Assembly (NCBI GenBank): GCA_021014325.1
Contig: CM037473.1
Location: forward strand, 12,028,696 to 12,092,695
Length of the DNA: 64,000 bases
Direction: 5' to 3'
Origin: Plazaster borealis
Taxonomy: Eukaryota; Echinodermata; Asteroidea; Forcipulatida; Labidiasteridae
Made by a program: the position numbers and the translations under genes. Under the pieces are notes generated by a model that did no database searches, was not told where the DNA came from, and saw only the letters and a program-made list of their open reading frames with translations. Positions 29,801-44,800 of the stretch are shown in pieces (position 1 is the first letter of the stretch; each line of letters opens with the position of its first letter).

Positions 29801-32800
29801 ATTTTGGGTCCAAAATCAAGAAAATTCCCCATGCCGGCATGGTCAAAATATTCAGATTTGGGTCCAATTTTTTTTTTTCATTTTATGTTTTCAAATGATA
29901 CATAACGGACTACTGAAAACATTTTATGTGTGCGGGCTCACTAAATTAGCCATAGTTTGAGATATATTGAGCATTTTGTGTTAGTTTGAATTTTAGGTCC
30001 AAAATCAAGAAAATTCCCCATGCCGGCATGGTCAAAATTTTCAGATTTTGGTCAAATTATTTTTTTTCATTTTATGTTTTCAAATGATACAGAATGGACT
30101 ACTGAAGACATTTCATGTGTGCGGGCACGCTAAATTAGCCATAGTTTGAGATATATTGAGAATTTTGTGTTAGTTTGAATTTTAGGTCCAAAATCAAGAA
30201 AATTCCCCATGCCGGCATGGTCAAAATTTTCAGATTTTGGTCAAATTATTTTTTTGATTTTATCTGTTCAAATGATACAGAATGGACTACTGAAGACATT
30301 TCATGTGTGCGGGCTCACTAAATTAGCCATAGTTTGAGATATATTAAGCATTTTGTGTTAGTTTGAATTTTGGGTCCAAAATCAAGAAAATTCCCCATGC
30401 CGGCATGGTCAAACTTTTCAGATTTGGGTCAAATTATTTTTTTTCATTTTATGTTTTCAAATGATACATAACGGACTACTGAAGATATTTTATGTGTGCG
30501 GGCTCGCTAAATTAGCCATAGTTTGAGATATATTGAGCATTTTGTGTTAGTTTGAATTTTGGGTCCAAAATCAAGAAAATTCCCCATGCCGGCATGGTCA
30601 AACTTTTCAGATTTTGGTCAAATTATTTTTTTTTCATTTTATGTTTTCAAATGATACATAACGGACTACTGAAGACATTTTATGTGTGCGGGCTCGCTAA
30701 ATTAGCCATAGTTTGAGATATATTGAGCATTTTGTGTTAATTTGAATTTTGGGTCCAAAATCAAGAAAATTCCCCATGCTGGCATGGTCAAACTTTTCAG
30801 ATTTGGGTCAAATTATTTTTTTTCATTTTATGTTTTCAAATGATACATAACGGACTACTGAAGACATTTTATGTGTGCGGGCTCGCTAAATTAGCCATAG
30901 TTTGAGATATATTGAGCATTTTGTGTTAGTTTGAATTTTGGGTCCAAAATCAAGAAAATTCCCCATGCCGGCATGGTCAAACTTTTCAGATTTGGGTCAA
31001 ATTATTTTTTTTCATTTTATGTTTTCAAATGATACATAACGGACTACTGAAGACATTTTATGTGTGCGGGCTCGCTAAATTTGCCCTAGTTTGGGATATA
31101 TTGAGCATTTTGTGTAAGTTTGAATTTTGGGTCCAAAATCAAGAAAATTCCCCATGCCGGCATGGTCAAAATATTCAGATTTGGGTCCAATTTTTTTTTT
31201 TCATTTTATGTTTTCAAATGATACATAACGGACTACTGAAAACATTTTATGTGTGCGGGCTCACTAAATTAGCCATAGTTTGAGATATATTGAGCATTTT
31301 GTGTTAGTTTGAATTTTAGGTCCAAAATCAAGAAAATTCCCCATGCCGGCATGGTCAAAATTTTCAGATTTTGGTCAAATTATTTTTTTTCATTTTATGT
31401 TTTCAAATGATACAGAATGGACTACTGAAGACATTTCATGTGTGCGGGCACGCTAAATTAGCCATAGTTTGAGATATATTGAGAATTTTGTGTTAGTTTG
31501 AATTTTAGGTCCAAAATCAAGAAAATTCCCCATGCCGGCATGGTCAAAATTTTCAGATTTTGGTCAAATTATTTTTTTTCATTTTATGTTTTCAAATGAT
31601 ACAGAATGGACTACTGAAGACATTTCATGTGTGCGGGCTCACTAAATTAGCCATAGTTTGAGATATATTAAGCATTTTGTGTTAGTTTGAATTTTGGGTC
31701 CAAAATCAAGAAAATTCCCCATGCCAGCATGGTCAAACTTTTCAGATTTGGGTCAAATTATTTTTTTTCATTTTATGTTTTCAAATGATACATAACGGAC
31801 TACTGAAGACATTTTATGTGTGCGGGCTCGCTAAATTAGCCATAGTTTGAGATATATTGAGCATTTTGTGTTAATTTGAATTTTAGGTCCAAAATCAAGA
31901 AAATTCCCCATGCCGGCATGGTCAAACTTTTCAGATTTGGGTCAAATTATTTTTTTTCATTTTATGTTTTCAAATGATACATAACGGACTACTGAAGACA
32001 TTTCATGTGTGTGGGCTCACTAAATTAGCCATAGTTTGAGATATATTGAGCATTTTGTGTTAGTTTGAGTTTTGGGTCCAAAATCAAGAAAATTCCCCAT
32101 GCCGGCATGGTCAAAATTTTCAGATTTTGGTCAAATTATTTTTTTTCATTTTATGTTTTCAAATGATACATAACGGACTACTGAAGACATTTTACGTTTG
32201 CGGGCTCGCTAAATTTGCCCTAGTTTGAGATATATTGAGCATTTTGTGTTAATTTGAATTTTGGGTCCAAAATCAAGAAAATTCCCCATGCCGGCATGGT
32301 CAAAATTTTCAGATTTTGGTCAAATTATTTTTTTTCATTTTATGTTTTCAAATGATACAGAATGGACTACTGAAGACATTTCATGTGTGCGGGCACGCTA
32401 AATTAGCCATAGTTTGAGATATATTGAGCATTTTGTGTTAGTTTGAATTTTGGGTCCAAAATCAAGAAAATTCCCCATGCCGGCATGGTCAAAATTTTCA
32501 GATTTGGGTCCAATTTTTTTTTTTCATTTTATGTTTTCAAATGATACATAACGGACTACTGAAAACATTTTATGTGTGCGGGCTCACTAAATTAGCCATA
32601 GTTTGAGATATATTGAGCATTTTGTGTTAGTTTGAATTTTGGGTCCAAAATCAAGAAAATTCCCCATGCCGGCATGGTCAAACTTTTCAGATTTGGGTCA
32701 AATTATTTTTTTTCATTTTATGTTTTCAAATGATACATAACGGACTACTGAAGACATTTTATGTGCGCGGGCTCGCTAAATTAGCCAAAGTTTGAGATAT

Positions 32801-35800
32801 ATTGAGCATTTTGTGTTAGTTTGAATTTTGGGTCCAAAATCAAGAAAATTCCCCATGCCGGCATGGTCAAACTTTTCAGATTTGGGTCAAATTATTTTTT
32901 TTTCATTTTATGTTTTCAAATGATACATAACGGACTACTGAAGACATTTTATGTGTGCGGGCTCACTAAATTAGCCATAGTTTGAGATATATTGAGCATT
33001 TTGTGTTAGTTTGAATTTTGGGTCCAAAATCAAGAAAATTCCCCATGCCGGCATGGTCAAAATTTTCAGATTTTGGTCAAATTATTTTTTTTCATTTTAT
33101 GTTTTCAAATGATACAGAATGGACTACTGAAGACATTTCATGTGTGCGGGCACGCTAAATTAGCCATAGTTTGAGATATATTGAGAATTTTGTGTTAGTT
33201 TGAATTTTAGGTCCAAAATCAAGAAAATTCCCCATGCCGGCATGGTCAAAATTTTCAGATTTTGGTCAAATTATTTTTTTTTCATTTTATGTTTTCAAAT
33301 GATACAGAATGGACTACTGAAGACATTTCATGTGTGCGGGCTCACTAAATTAGCCATAGTTTGAGATATATTGAGCATTTTGTGTTAGTTTGAATTTTGG
33401 GTCCAAAATCAAGAAAATTCCCCATGCCGGCATGGTCAAACTTTTCAGATTTGGGTCAAATTATTTTTTTTCATTTTATGTTTTCAAATGATACATAACG
33501 GACTACTGAAGACATTTTATGTGTGCGGGCTCACTAAATTAGCCATAGTTTGAGATATATTGAGCATTTTGTGTTAGTTTGAATTTTGGGTCCAAAATCA
33601 AGAAAATTCCCCATGCCGGCATGGTCAAACTTTTCAGATTTGGGTCAAATTATTTTTTTCATTTTATGTTTTCAAATGATACATAACGGACTACTGAAGA
33701 CATTTTATGTGTGCGGGCTCGCTAAATTAGCCATAGTTTGAGATATATTGAGCATTTTGTGTTAGTTTGAATTTTGGGTCCAAAATCAAGAAAATTCCCC
33801 ATGCCGGCATGGTCAAAATTTTCAGATTTGGGTCAAATTATTTTTTTTCATTTTATGTTTTCAAATGATACATAACGGACTACTGAAGACATTTTATGTG
33901 TGCGGGCTCACTAAATTAGCCATAGTTTGAGATATATTGAGCATTTTGTGTTAGTTTGAATTTTGGGTCCAAAATCAAGAAAATTCCCCATGCCGGCATG
34001 GTCAAAATTTTCAGATTTTGGTCAAATTATTTTTTTTCATTTTATGTTTTCAAATGATACAGAATGGACTACTGAAGACATTTCATGTGTGCGGGCACGC
34101 TAAATTAGCCATAGTTTGAGATATATTGAGCATTTTGTGTTAGTTTGAATTTTGGGTCCAAAATCAAGAAAATTCCCCATGCCGGCATGGTCAAAATTTT
34201 CAGATTTTGGTCAAATTATTTTTTTTTCATTTTATGTTTTCAAATGATACAGAATGGACTACTGAAGACATTTCATGTGTGCGGGCTCACTAAATTAGCC
34301 ATAGTTTGAGATATATTGAGCATTTTGTGTTAATTTGAATTTTGGGTCCAAAATCAAGAAAATTCCCCATGCTGGCATGGTCAAACTTTTCAGATTTGGG
34401 TCAAATTATTTTGTTTCATTTTATGTTTTCAAATGATACATAACAGACTACTGAAGACATTTTATGTGTGCGGGCTCGCTAAATTAGCCATAGTTTGAGA
34501 TATATTGAGCATTTTGTGTTAGTTTGAATTTTGGGTCCAAAATCAAGAAAATTCCCCATGCCGGCATGGTCAAACTTTTCAGATTTGGGTCAAATTATTT
34601 TTTTTCATTTTATGTTTTCAAATGATACATAACGGACTACTGAAGACATTTTATGTGTGCGGGCTCGCTAAATTTGCCCTAGTTTGAGATATATTGAGCA
34701 TTTTGTGTAAGTTTGAATTTTGGGTCCAAAATCAAGAAAATTCCCCATGCCGGCATGGTCAAAATTTTCAGATTTGGGTCCAATTTTTTTTTTTCATTTT
34801 ATGTTTTCAAATGATACATAACGGACTACTGAAGACATTTTATGTGTGCGGGCTCACTAAATTAGCCTTAGTTTGAGATATATTGAGCATTTTGTGTTAG
34901 TTTGAATTTTAGGTCCAAAATCAAGAAAATTCCCCATGCCGGCATGGTCAAAAATTTTCAGATTTTGGTCAAATTATTTTTTTTCATTTTATGTTTTCAA
35001 ATGATACAGAATGGACTACTGAAGACATTTCATGTGTGCGGGCACGCTAAATTAGCCATAGTTTGAGATATATTGAGAATTTTGTGTTAGTTTGAATTTT
35101 AGGTCCAAAATCAAGAAAATTCCCCATGCCGGCATGGTCAAAATTTTCAGATTTTGGTCAAATTATTTTTTTTCATTTTATGTTTTCAAATGATACAGAA
35201 TGGACTACTGAAGACATTTCATGTGTGCGGGCTCACTAAATTAGCCATAGTTTGAGATATATTGAGCATTTTGTGTTAGTTTGAATTTTGGGTCCAAAAT
35301 CAAGAAAATTCCCCATGCCGGCATGGTCAAAATTTTCAGATTTTGGTCAAATTATTTTTTTTCATTTTATGTTTTCAAATGATACAGAATGGACTACTGA
35401 AGACATTTCATGTGTGCGGGCTCACTAAATTAGCCATAGTTTGAGATATATTGAGCATTTTGTGTTAGTTTGAATTTTGGGTCCAAAATCAAGAAAATTC
35501 CCCATGCCGGCATGGTCAAAATTTTCAGATTTGGGTCAAATTATTGTTTTTCATTTTATGTTTTCAAATGATACAGAATGGACTACTGAAGACATTTCAT
35601 GTGTGCGGGCTCACTAAATTAGCCATAGTTTGAGATATATTGAGCATTTTGTGTTAGTTTGAATTTTGGGTCCAAAATCAAGGAAATTCCCCAGGCCGGC
35701 ATGGTCAAACTTTTCAGATTTGGGTCAAATTATTTTTTTTCATTTTATGTTTTCAAATGATACATAACGGACTACTGAAGACATTTTATGTGTGCGGGCT

Positions 35801-38800
35801 CGCTAAATTAGCCATAGTTTGAGATATATTGAGCATTTTGTGTTAGTTTGAATTTTGGGTCCAAAATCAAGAAAATTCCCCATGCCGGCATGGTCAAACT
35901 TTTCAGATTTGGGTCAAATTTTTTTTTTTCATTTTATGTTTTCAAATGATACATAACGGACTACTGAAGACATTTTATGTGTGCGGGCTCGCTAAATTTG
36001 CCCTAGTTTGAGATATATTGAGCATTTTGTGTTAGTTTGAATTTTGGGTCCAAAATCAAGAAAATTCCCCATGCCGGCATGGTCAAAATTTTCAGATTTT
36101 GGTCAAATTATTTTTTTTCATTTTATGTTTTCAAATGATACAGAATGGACTACTGAAGACATTTCATGTGTGCGGGCACGCTAAATTAACCATAGTTTGA
36201 GATATATTGAGCATTTTGTGTTAGTTTGAATTTTGGGTCCAAAATCAACAAAATTCACCATGCCGGCATGGTCAAACTTTTCAGATTTGGGTCAAATTAT
36301 TTTTTTTCATTTTATGTTTTCAAATGATACATAACGGACTACTGAAGACATTTTATGTGTGCGGGCTCCCTAAATTAGCCATAGTTTGAGATATATTGAG
36401 CATTTTGTTTTAATTTGAATTTTGGGTCCAAAATCAAGAAAATTCCCCATGCCGGCATGGTCAAAATTTTCAGATTTTGGTCAAATTATTTTTTTTCATT
36501 TTATGTTTTCAAATGATACAGAATGGACTACTGAAGACATTTCATGTGTGTGGGCTCGCTAAATTAGCCAGAGTTTGTGATATATTGAGCATTTTGTGTA
36601 AGTTTGAATTTTGGGTCCAAAATCAAGAAAATTCCCCATGCCGGCATGGTCAAAATTTTCAGATTTGGGTCCAATTTTTTTTTTTCATTTTATGTTTTCA
36701 AATGATACATAACAGACTATTGAAAACATGTTATGTGTGCGGGCTCACTAAATTAGCCATAGTTTGAGATATATTGAGCATTTTGTGTTAGTTTGAATTT
36801 TGGGTCCAAAATCAAGAAAATTCCCCATGCCGGCATGGTCAAACTTTTCAGATTTGGGTCAAATTATTTTTTTTCATTTTATGTTTTCAAATGATACATA
36901 ACGGACTACTGAAGACATTTTATGTGTGCGGGCTCGCTAAATTAGCCAAAGTTTGAGATATATTGAGCATTTTGTGTTAGTTTGAATTTTGGGTCCAAAA
37001 TCAAGAAAATTCCCCATGCCGGCATGGTCAAACTTTTCAGATTTGGGTCAAATTATTTTTTTTTCATTTTATGTTTTCAAATGATACATAACGGACTACT
37101 GAAAACATTTTATGTGTGCGGGCTCACTAAATTAGCCATAGTTTGAGATATATTGAGCATTTTGTGTTAGTTTGAATTTTAGGTCCAAAATCAAGAAAAT
37201 TCCCCATGCCGGCATGGTCAAAATTTTCAGATTTTGGTCAAATTATTTTTTTTCATTTTATGTTTTCAAATGATACAGAATGGACTACTGAAGACATTTC
37301 ATGTGTGCGGGCTCACTAAATTAGCCATAGTTTGAGATATATTGAGCATTTTGTGTTAGTTTGAATTTTGGGTCCAAAATCAAGAAAATTCCCCATGCCG
37401 GCATGGTCAAACTTTTCAGATTTGGGTCAAATTATTTTTTTTCATTTAAAGTTTTAAAATTATACATAAAGGACTACTGAAGACATTTTATGTGTGCGGG
37501 CTCTCTAAATTAGCCATAGTTTGAGATATATTGAGCATTTTGTGTTAGTTTGAATTTTAGGTCCAAAATCAAGAAAATTCCCCATGCCGGCATGGTCAAA
37601 CTTTTCAGATTTGGGTCTAATTATTTTACTTCATTTTATGTTTTCAAATGATACATAACGGACTACTGAAGACATTTCATGTGTGTGGGCTCACTAAATT
37701 AGCCATAGTTTGAGATATATTGAGCATTTTGTGTTAGTTTGAATTTTGGGTCCAAAATCAAGAAAATTCCCCATGCCGGCATGGTCAAAATTTTCAGATT
37801 TTGGTCAAATTATATTTAAATTTAATGTTTTCAAATGATACATAACGGACTACTGAAGACATTTTATGTGTGCGGGCTCGCTAAATTAGCCATAGTTTGA
37901 GATATATTGAGCATTTTGTGTTAATTTGAATTTTGGGTCCAAAATCAAGAAAATTCCCCATGCCGGCATGGTCAAAATTTTCAGATTTTGGTCAAATTAT
38001 TTTTTTTCATTTTATGTTTTCAAATGATACAGAATGGACTACTGAAGACATTTCATGTGTGCGGCACGATAAAGTAGCCATAGTTTGAGATATATTGAGC
38101 ATTTTGTGTTAGTTTGAATTTTGGGTCCAAAATCAAGAAAATTCCCCATGCCGGCATGGTCAAAATTTTCAGATTTTGGTCAAATTATTTTTTTTCATTT
38201 TATGTTTTCAAATGATACATAACGGACTACTGAAAACATGTTATGTGTGCGGGCTCACTAAATTAGCCATAGTTTGAGATATATTGAGCATTTTGTGTTA
38301 GTTTGAATTTTGGGTCCAAAATCAAGAAAATTCCCCATGCCGGCATGGTCAAACTTTTCAGATTTGGGTCAAATTATTTTTTTTCATTTTATGTTTTCAA
38401 ATGATACATAACGGACTACTGAAGACATTTTATGTGCGCGGGCTCGCTAAATTAGCCAAAGTTTGAGATATATTGAGCATTTTGTGTTAGTTTGAATTTT
38501 GGGTCCAAAATCAAGAAAATTCCCCATGCCGGCATGGTCAAACTTTTCAGATTTGGGTCCAATTATTTTTTTTTCATTTTATGTTTTCAAATGATACATA
38601 ACGGACTACTGAAAACATTTTATGTGTGCGGGCTCACTAAATTAGCCATAGTTTGAGATATATTGAGCATTTTGTGTTAGTTTGAATTTTAGGTCCAAAA
38701 TCAAGAAAATTCCCCATGCCGGCATGGTCAAAATTTTCAGATTTTGGTCAAATTATTTTTTTTCATTTTATGTTTTCAAATGATACAGAATGGACTACTG

Positions 38801-41800
38801 AAGACATTTCATGTGTGCGGGCACGCTAAATTAGCCATAGTTTGAGATATATTGAGAATTTTGTGTTAGTTTGAATTTTAGGTCCAAAATCAAGAAAATT
38901 CCCCATGCCGGCATGGTCAAAATTTTCAGATTTTGGTCAAATTATTTTTTCATTTTATGTTTTCAAATGATACAGAATGGACTACTGAAGACATTTCATG
39001 TGTGCGGGCTCACTAAATTAGCCATAGTTTGAGATATATTGAGCATTTTGTGTTAGTTTGAATTTTGGGTCCAAAATCAAGAAAATTCCCCATGCCGGCA
39101 TGGTCAAACTTTTCAGATTTTGGTCAAATTATTTTTTTTCATTTTATGTTTTCAAATGATACATAACGGACTACTGAAGACATTTTATGTGTGCGGGCTC
39201 GCTAAATTAGCCATAGTTTGAGATATATTGAGCATTTTGTGTTAATTTGAATTTTGGGTCCAAAATCAAGAAAATTCCCCATGCCGGCATGGTCAAACTT
39301 TTCAGATTTGGGTCAAATTATTTTTTTTCATTTTATGTTTTCAAATGATACATAACGGACTACTGAAGACATTTTATGTGCGCGGGCTCGCTAAATTAGC
39401 CAAAGTTTGAGATATATTGAGCATTTTGTGTTAGTTTGAATTTTGGGTCCAAAATCAAGAAAATTCCCCATGCCGGCATGGTCAAACTTTTCAGATTTTG
39501 GTCAAATTATTTTTTTTTCATTTTATGTTTTCAAATGATACATAACGGACTACTGAAGACATTTTATGTGTGCGGGCTCGCTAAATTAGCCATAGTTTGA
39601 GATATATTGAGCATTTTGTGTTAATTTGAATTTTGGGTCCAAAATCAAGAAAATTCCCCATGCTGGCATGGTCAAACTTTTCAGATTTGGGTCAAATTAT
39701 TTTTTTTTATTTTATGTTTTCAAATGATACATAACAGACTACTGAAGACATTTTATGTGTGCGGGCTCGCTAAATTAGCCATAGTTTGAGATATATTGAG
39801 CATTTTGTGTTAGTTTGAATTTTGGGTCCAAAATCAAGAAAATTCCCCATGCCGGCATGGTCAAACTTTTCAGATTTGGGTCAAATTATTTTTTTTCATT
39901 TTATGTTTTCAAATGATACATAACGGACTACTGAAGACATTTTATGTGTGCGGGCTCGCTAAATTTGCCCTAGTTTGAGATATATTGAGCATTTTGTGTA
40001 AGTTTGAATTTTGGGTCCAAAATCAAGAAAATTCCCCATGCCGGCATGGTCAAAATTTTCAGATTTGGGTCCAATTTTTTTTTTTCATTTTATGTTTTCA
40101 AATGATACATAACGGACTACTGAAAACATTTTATGTGTGCGGGCTCACTAAATTAGCCTTAGTTTGAGATATATTGAGCATTTTGTGTTAGTTTGAATTT
40201 TAGGTCCAAAATCAAGAAAATTCCCCATGCCGGCATGGTCAAAAATTTTCAGATTTTGGTCAAATTATTTTTTTTCATTTTATGTTTTCAAATGATACAG
40301 AATGGACTACTGAAGACATTTCATGTGTGCGGGCACGCTAAATTAGCCATAGTTTGAGATATATTGAGAATTTTGTGTTAGTTTGAATTTTAGGTCCAAA
40401 ATCAAGAAAATTCCCCATGCCGGCATGGTCAAAATTTTCAGATTTTGGTCAAATTATTTTTTTTCATTTTATGTTTTCAAATGATACAGAATGGACTACT
40501 GAAGACATTTCATGTGTGCGGGCTCACTAAATTAGCCATAGTTTGAGATATATTGAGCATTTTGTGTTAGTTTGAATTTTGGGTCCAAAATCAAGAAAAT
40601 TCCCCATGCTGGCATGGTCAAACTTTTCAGATTTGGGTCAAATTATTTTTTTTCATTTTATGTTTTCAAATGATACATAACAGACTACTGAAGACATTTT
40701 ATGTGTGCGGGCTCACTAAATTAGCCATAGTTTGAGATATATTGAGCATTTTGTGTTAGTTTGAATTTTGGGTCCAAAATCAAGAAAATTCCCCATGCCG
40801 GCATGGTCAAACTTTTCAGATTTGGGTCAAATTATTTGTTTTCATTTTATGTTTTCAAATGATACATAACGGACTACTGAAGACATTTTATGTGTGCGGG
40901 CTCGCTAAATTAGCCATAGTTTGAGATATATTGAGCATTTTGTGTTAGTTTGAATTTTGGGTCCAAAATCAAGAAAATTCCCCATGCCGGCATGGTCAAA
41001 ATTTTCAGATTTGGGTCCAATTTTTTTTCATTTTATGTTTTCAAATGATACATAACGGACTACTGAAGACATTTTATGTGTGCGGGCTCACTAAATTAGC
41101 CATAGTTTGAGATATATTGAGCATTTTGTGTTAGTTTGAATTTTGGGTCCAAAATCAAGAAAATTCCCCATGCCGGCATGGTCAAAATTTTCAGATTTTG
41201 GTCAAATTTTTGTTGTTGTCATTTTATGTTTTCAAATGATACAGAATGGACTACTGAAGACATTTCATGTGTGCGGGCACGCTAAATTAGCCATAGTTTG
41301 AGATATATTGAGCATTTTGTGTTAGTTTGAATTTTAGGTCCAAAATCAACAAAATTCACCATGCCGGCATGGTCAAAATTTTCAGATTTTGGTCAAATTA
41401 TTTTTTTTTCATTTTATGTTTTCAAATGATACAGAATGGACTACTGAAGACATTTCATGTGTGCGGGCTCACTAAATTAGCCATAGTTTGAGATATATTG
41501 AGCATTTTGTGTTAGTTTGAATTTTGGGTCCAAAATCAAGAAAATTCCCCATGCCGGCATGGTCAAAATTTTCAGATTTTGGTCAAATTATTTTTTTTCA
41601 TTTTATGTTTTCAAATGATACAGAATGGACTACTGAAGACATTTCATGTGTGTGGGCTCGCTAAATTAGCCATAGTTTGAGATATATTGAGCATTTTGTG
41701 TTAGTTTGAATTTTGGGTCCAAAATCAAGAAAATTCCCCATGCCGGCATGGTCAAAATTTTCAGATTTGGGTCAAATTATTTTTTCCTCATTTTATGTTT

Positions 41801-44800
41801 TCAAATGATACAGAATGGACTACTGAAGACATTTCATGTGTGCGGGCTCACTAAATTAGCCATAGTTTGAGATATATTGAGCATTTTGTGTTAGTTTGAA
41901 TTTTGGGTCCAAAATCAAGAAAATTCCCCATGCCGGCATGGTCAAACTTTTCAGATTTGGGTCAAATTATTTTTTTTTCATTTTATGTTTTCAAATGATA
42001 CATAACGGACTACTGAAGACATTTTATGTGTGCGGGCTCGCTAAATTAGCCATAGTTTGAGATATATTGAGCATTTTGTGTTAGTTTGAATTTTGGGTCC
42101 AAAATCAAGAAAATTCCCCATGCCGGCATGGTCAAACTTTTCAGATTTGGGTCAAATTATTTTTTTTCATTTTATGTTTTCAAATGATACATAACGGACT
42201 ACTGAAGACATTTTATGTGTGCGGGCTCGCTAAATTAGCCATAGTTTGAGATATATTGAGCATTTTGTGTTAATTTGAATTTTGGGTCCAAAATCAAGAA
42301 AATTCCCCATGCCGGCATGGTCAAAATTTTCAGATTTTGGTCAAATTATTTTTTTCATTTTATGTTTTCAAATGATACAGAATGGACTACTGAAGACATT
42401 TCATGTGTGTGGGCTCGCTAAATTAGCCAGAGTTTGTGATATATTGAGCATTTTGTGTAAGTTTGAATTTTGGGTCCAAAATCAAGAAAATTCCCCATGC
42501 CGGCATGGTCAAAATTTTCAGATTTGGGTCCAATTTTTTTTTTTCATTTTATGTTTTCAAATGATACATAACAGACTATTGAAAACATGTTATGTGTGCG
42601 GGCTCACTAAATTAGCCATAGTTTGAGATATATTGAGCATTTTGTGTTAGTTTGAATTTTGGGTCCAAAATCAAGAAAATTCCCCATGCCGGCATGGTCA
42701 AACTTTTCAGATTTGGGTCAAATTATTTTTTTTCATTTTATGTTTTCAAATGATACATAACGGACTACTGAAGACATTTTATGTGCGCGGGCTCGCTAAA
42801 TTAGCCAAAGTTTGAGATATATTGAGCATTTTGTGTTAGTTTGAATTTTTGGTCCAAAATCAAGAAAATTCCCCATGCCGGCATGGTCAAACTTTTCAGA
42901 TTTGGGTCAAATTATTTTTTTTTCATTTTATGTTTTCAAATGATACATAACGGACTACTGAAAACATTTTATGTGTGCGGGCTCACTAAATTAGCCATAG
43001 TTTGAGATATATTGAGCATTTTGTGTTAGTTTGAATTTTAGGTCCAAAATCAAGAAAATTCCCCATGCCGGCATGGTCAAAATTTTCAGATTTTGGTCAA
43101 ATTATTTTTTTTCATTTTATGTTTTCAAATGATACAGAATGGACTACTGAAGACATTTCATGTGTGCGGGCACGCTAAATTAGCCATAGTTTGAGATATA
43201 TTGAGAATTTTGTGTTAGTTTGAATTTTAGGTCCAAAATCAAGAAAATTCCCCATGCCGGCATGGTCAAAATTTTCAGATTTTGGTCAAATTATTTTTTT
43301 TCATTTTATGTTTTCAAATGATACAGAATGGACTACTGAAGACATTTCATGTGTGCGGGCTCACTAAATTAGCCATAGTTTGAGATATATTGAGCATTTT
43401 GTGTTAGTTTGAATTTTGGGTCCAAAATCAAGAAAATTCCCCATGCCGGCATGGTCAAACTTTTCAGATTTGGGTCAAATTATTTCTTTTCATTTTATGT
43501 TTTCAAATGATACATAACGGACTACTGAAGACATTTTATGTGTGCGGGCTCGCTAAATTAGCCATAGTTTGAGATATATTGAGCATTTTGTGTTAGTTTG
43601 AATTTTGGGTCCAAAATCAAGAAAATTCCCCATGCCGGCATGGTCAAACTTTTCAGATTTGGGTCAAATTATTTTTTTCATTTTATGTTTTCAAATGATA
43701 CAGAATGGACTACTGAAGACATTTCATGTGTGCGGGCTCACTAAATTAGCCATAGTTTGAGATATATTGAGCATTTTGTGTTAGTTTGAATTTTGGGTCC
43801 AAAATCAAGAAAATTCCCCATGCCGGCATGGTCAAACTTTTCAGATTTGGGTCAAATTATTTTTTTTCATTTTATGTTTTCAAATGATACATAACGGACT
43901 ACTGAAGACATTTTATGTGTGCGGGCTCGCTAAATTAGCCATAGTTTGAGATATATTGAGCATTTTGTGTTAATTTGAATTTTGGGTCCAAAATCAAGAA
44001 AATTCCCCATGCCGGCATGGTCAAAATTTTCAGATTTTGGTCAAATTATTTTTTTTCATTTTATGTTTTCAAATGATACAGAATCGACTACTGAAGACAT
44101 TTCATGTGTGTGGGCTCGCTAAATTAGCCATAGTTTGAGATATATTGAGCATTTTGTGTTAGTTTGAATTTTGGGTCCAAAATCAAGAAAATTCCCCATG
44201 CCGGCATGGTCAAAATTTTCAGATTTGGGTCCAATTTTTTTTTTTCATTTTATGTTTTCAAATGATACATAACGGACTACTGAAAACATGTTATGTGTGC
44301 GGGCTCACTAAATTAGCCATAGTTTGAGATATATTGAGCATTTTGTGTTAGTTTGAATTTTGGGTCCAAAATCAAGAAAATTCCCCATGCCGGCATGGTC
44401 AAAATTTTCAGATTTGGGTCAAATTATTGTTTTTCATTTTATGTTTTCAAATGATACAGAATGGACTACTGAAGACATTTCATGTGTGCGGGCTCACTAA
44501 ATTAGCCATAGTTTGAGATATATTGAGCATTTTGTGTTAGTTTGAATTTTGGGTCCAAAATCAAGGAAATTCCCCAGGCCGGCATGGTCAAACTTTTCAG
44601 ATTTGGGTCAAATTATTTTTTTTCATTTTATGTTTTCAAATGATACATAACGGACTACTGAAGACATTTTATGTGTGCGGGCTCGCTAAATTAGCCATAG
44701 TTTGAGATATATTGAGCATTTTGTGTTAGTTTGAATTTTGGGTCCAAAATCAAGAAAATTCCCCATGCCGGCATGGTCAAACTTTTCAGATTTGGGTCAA

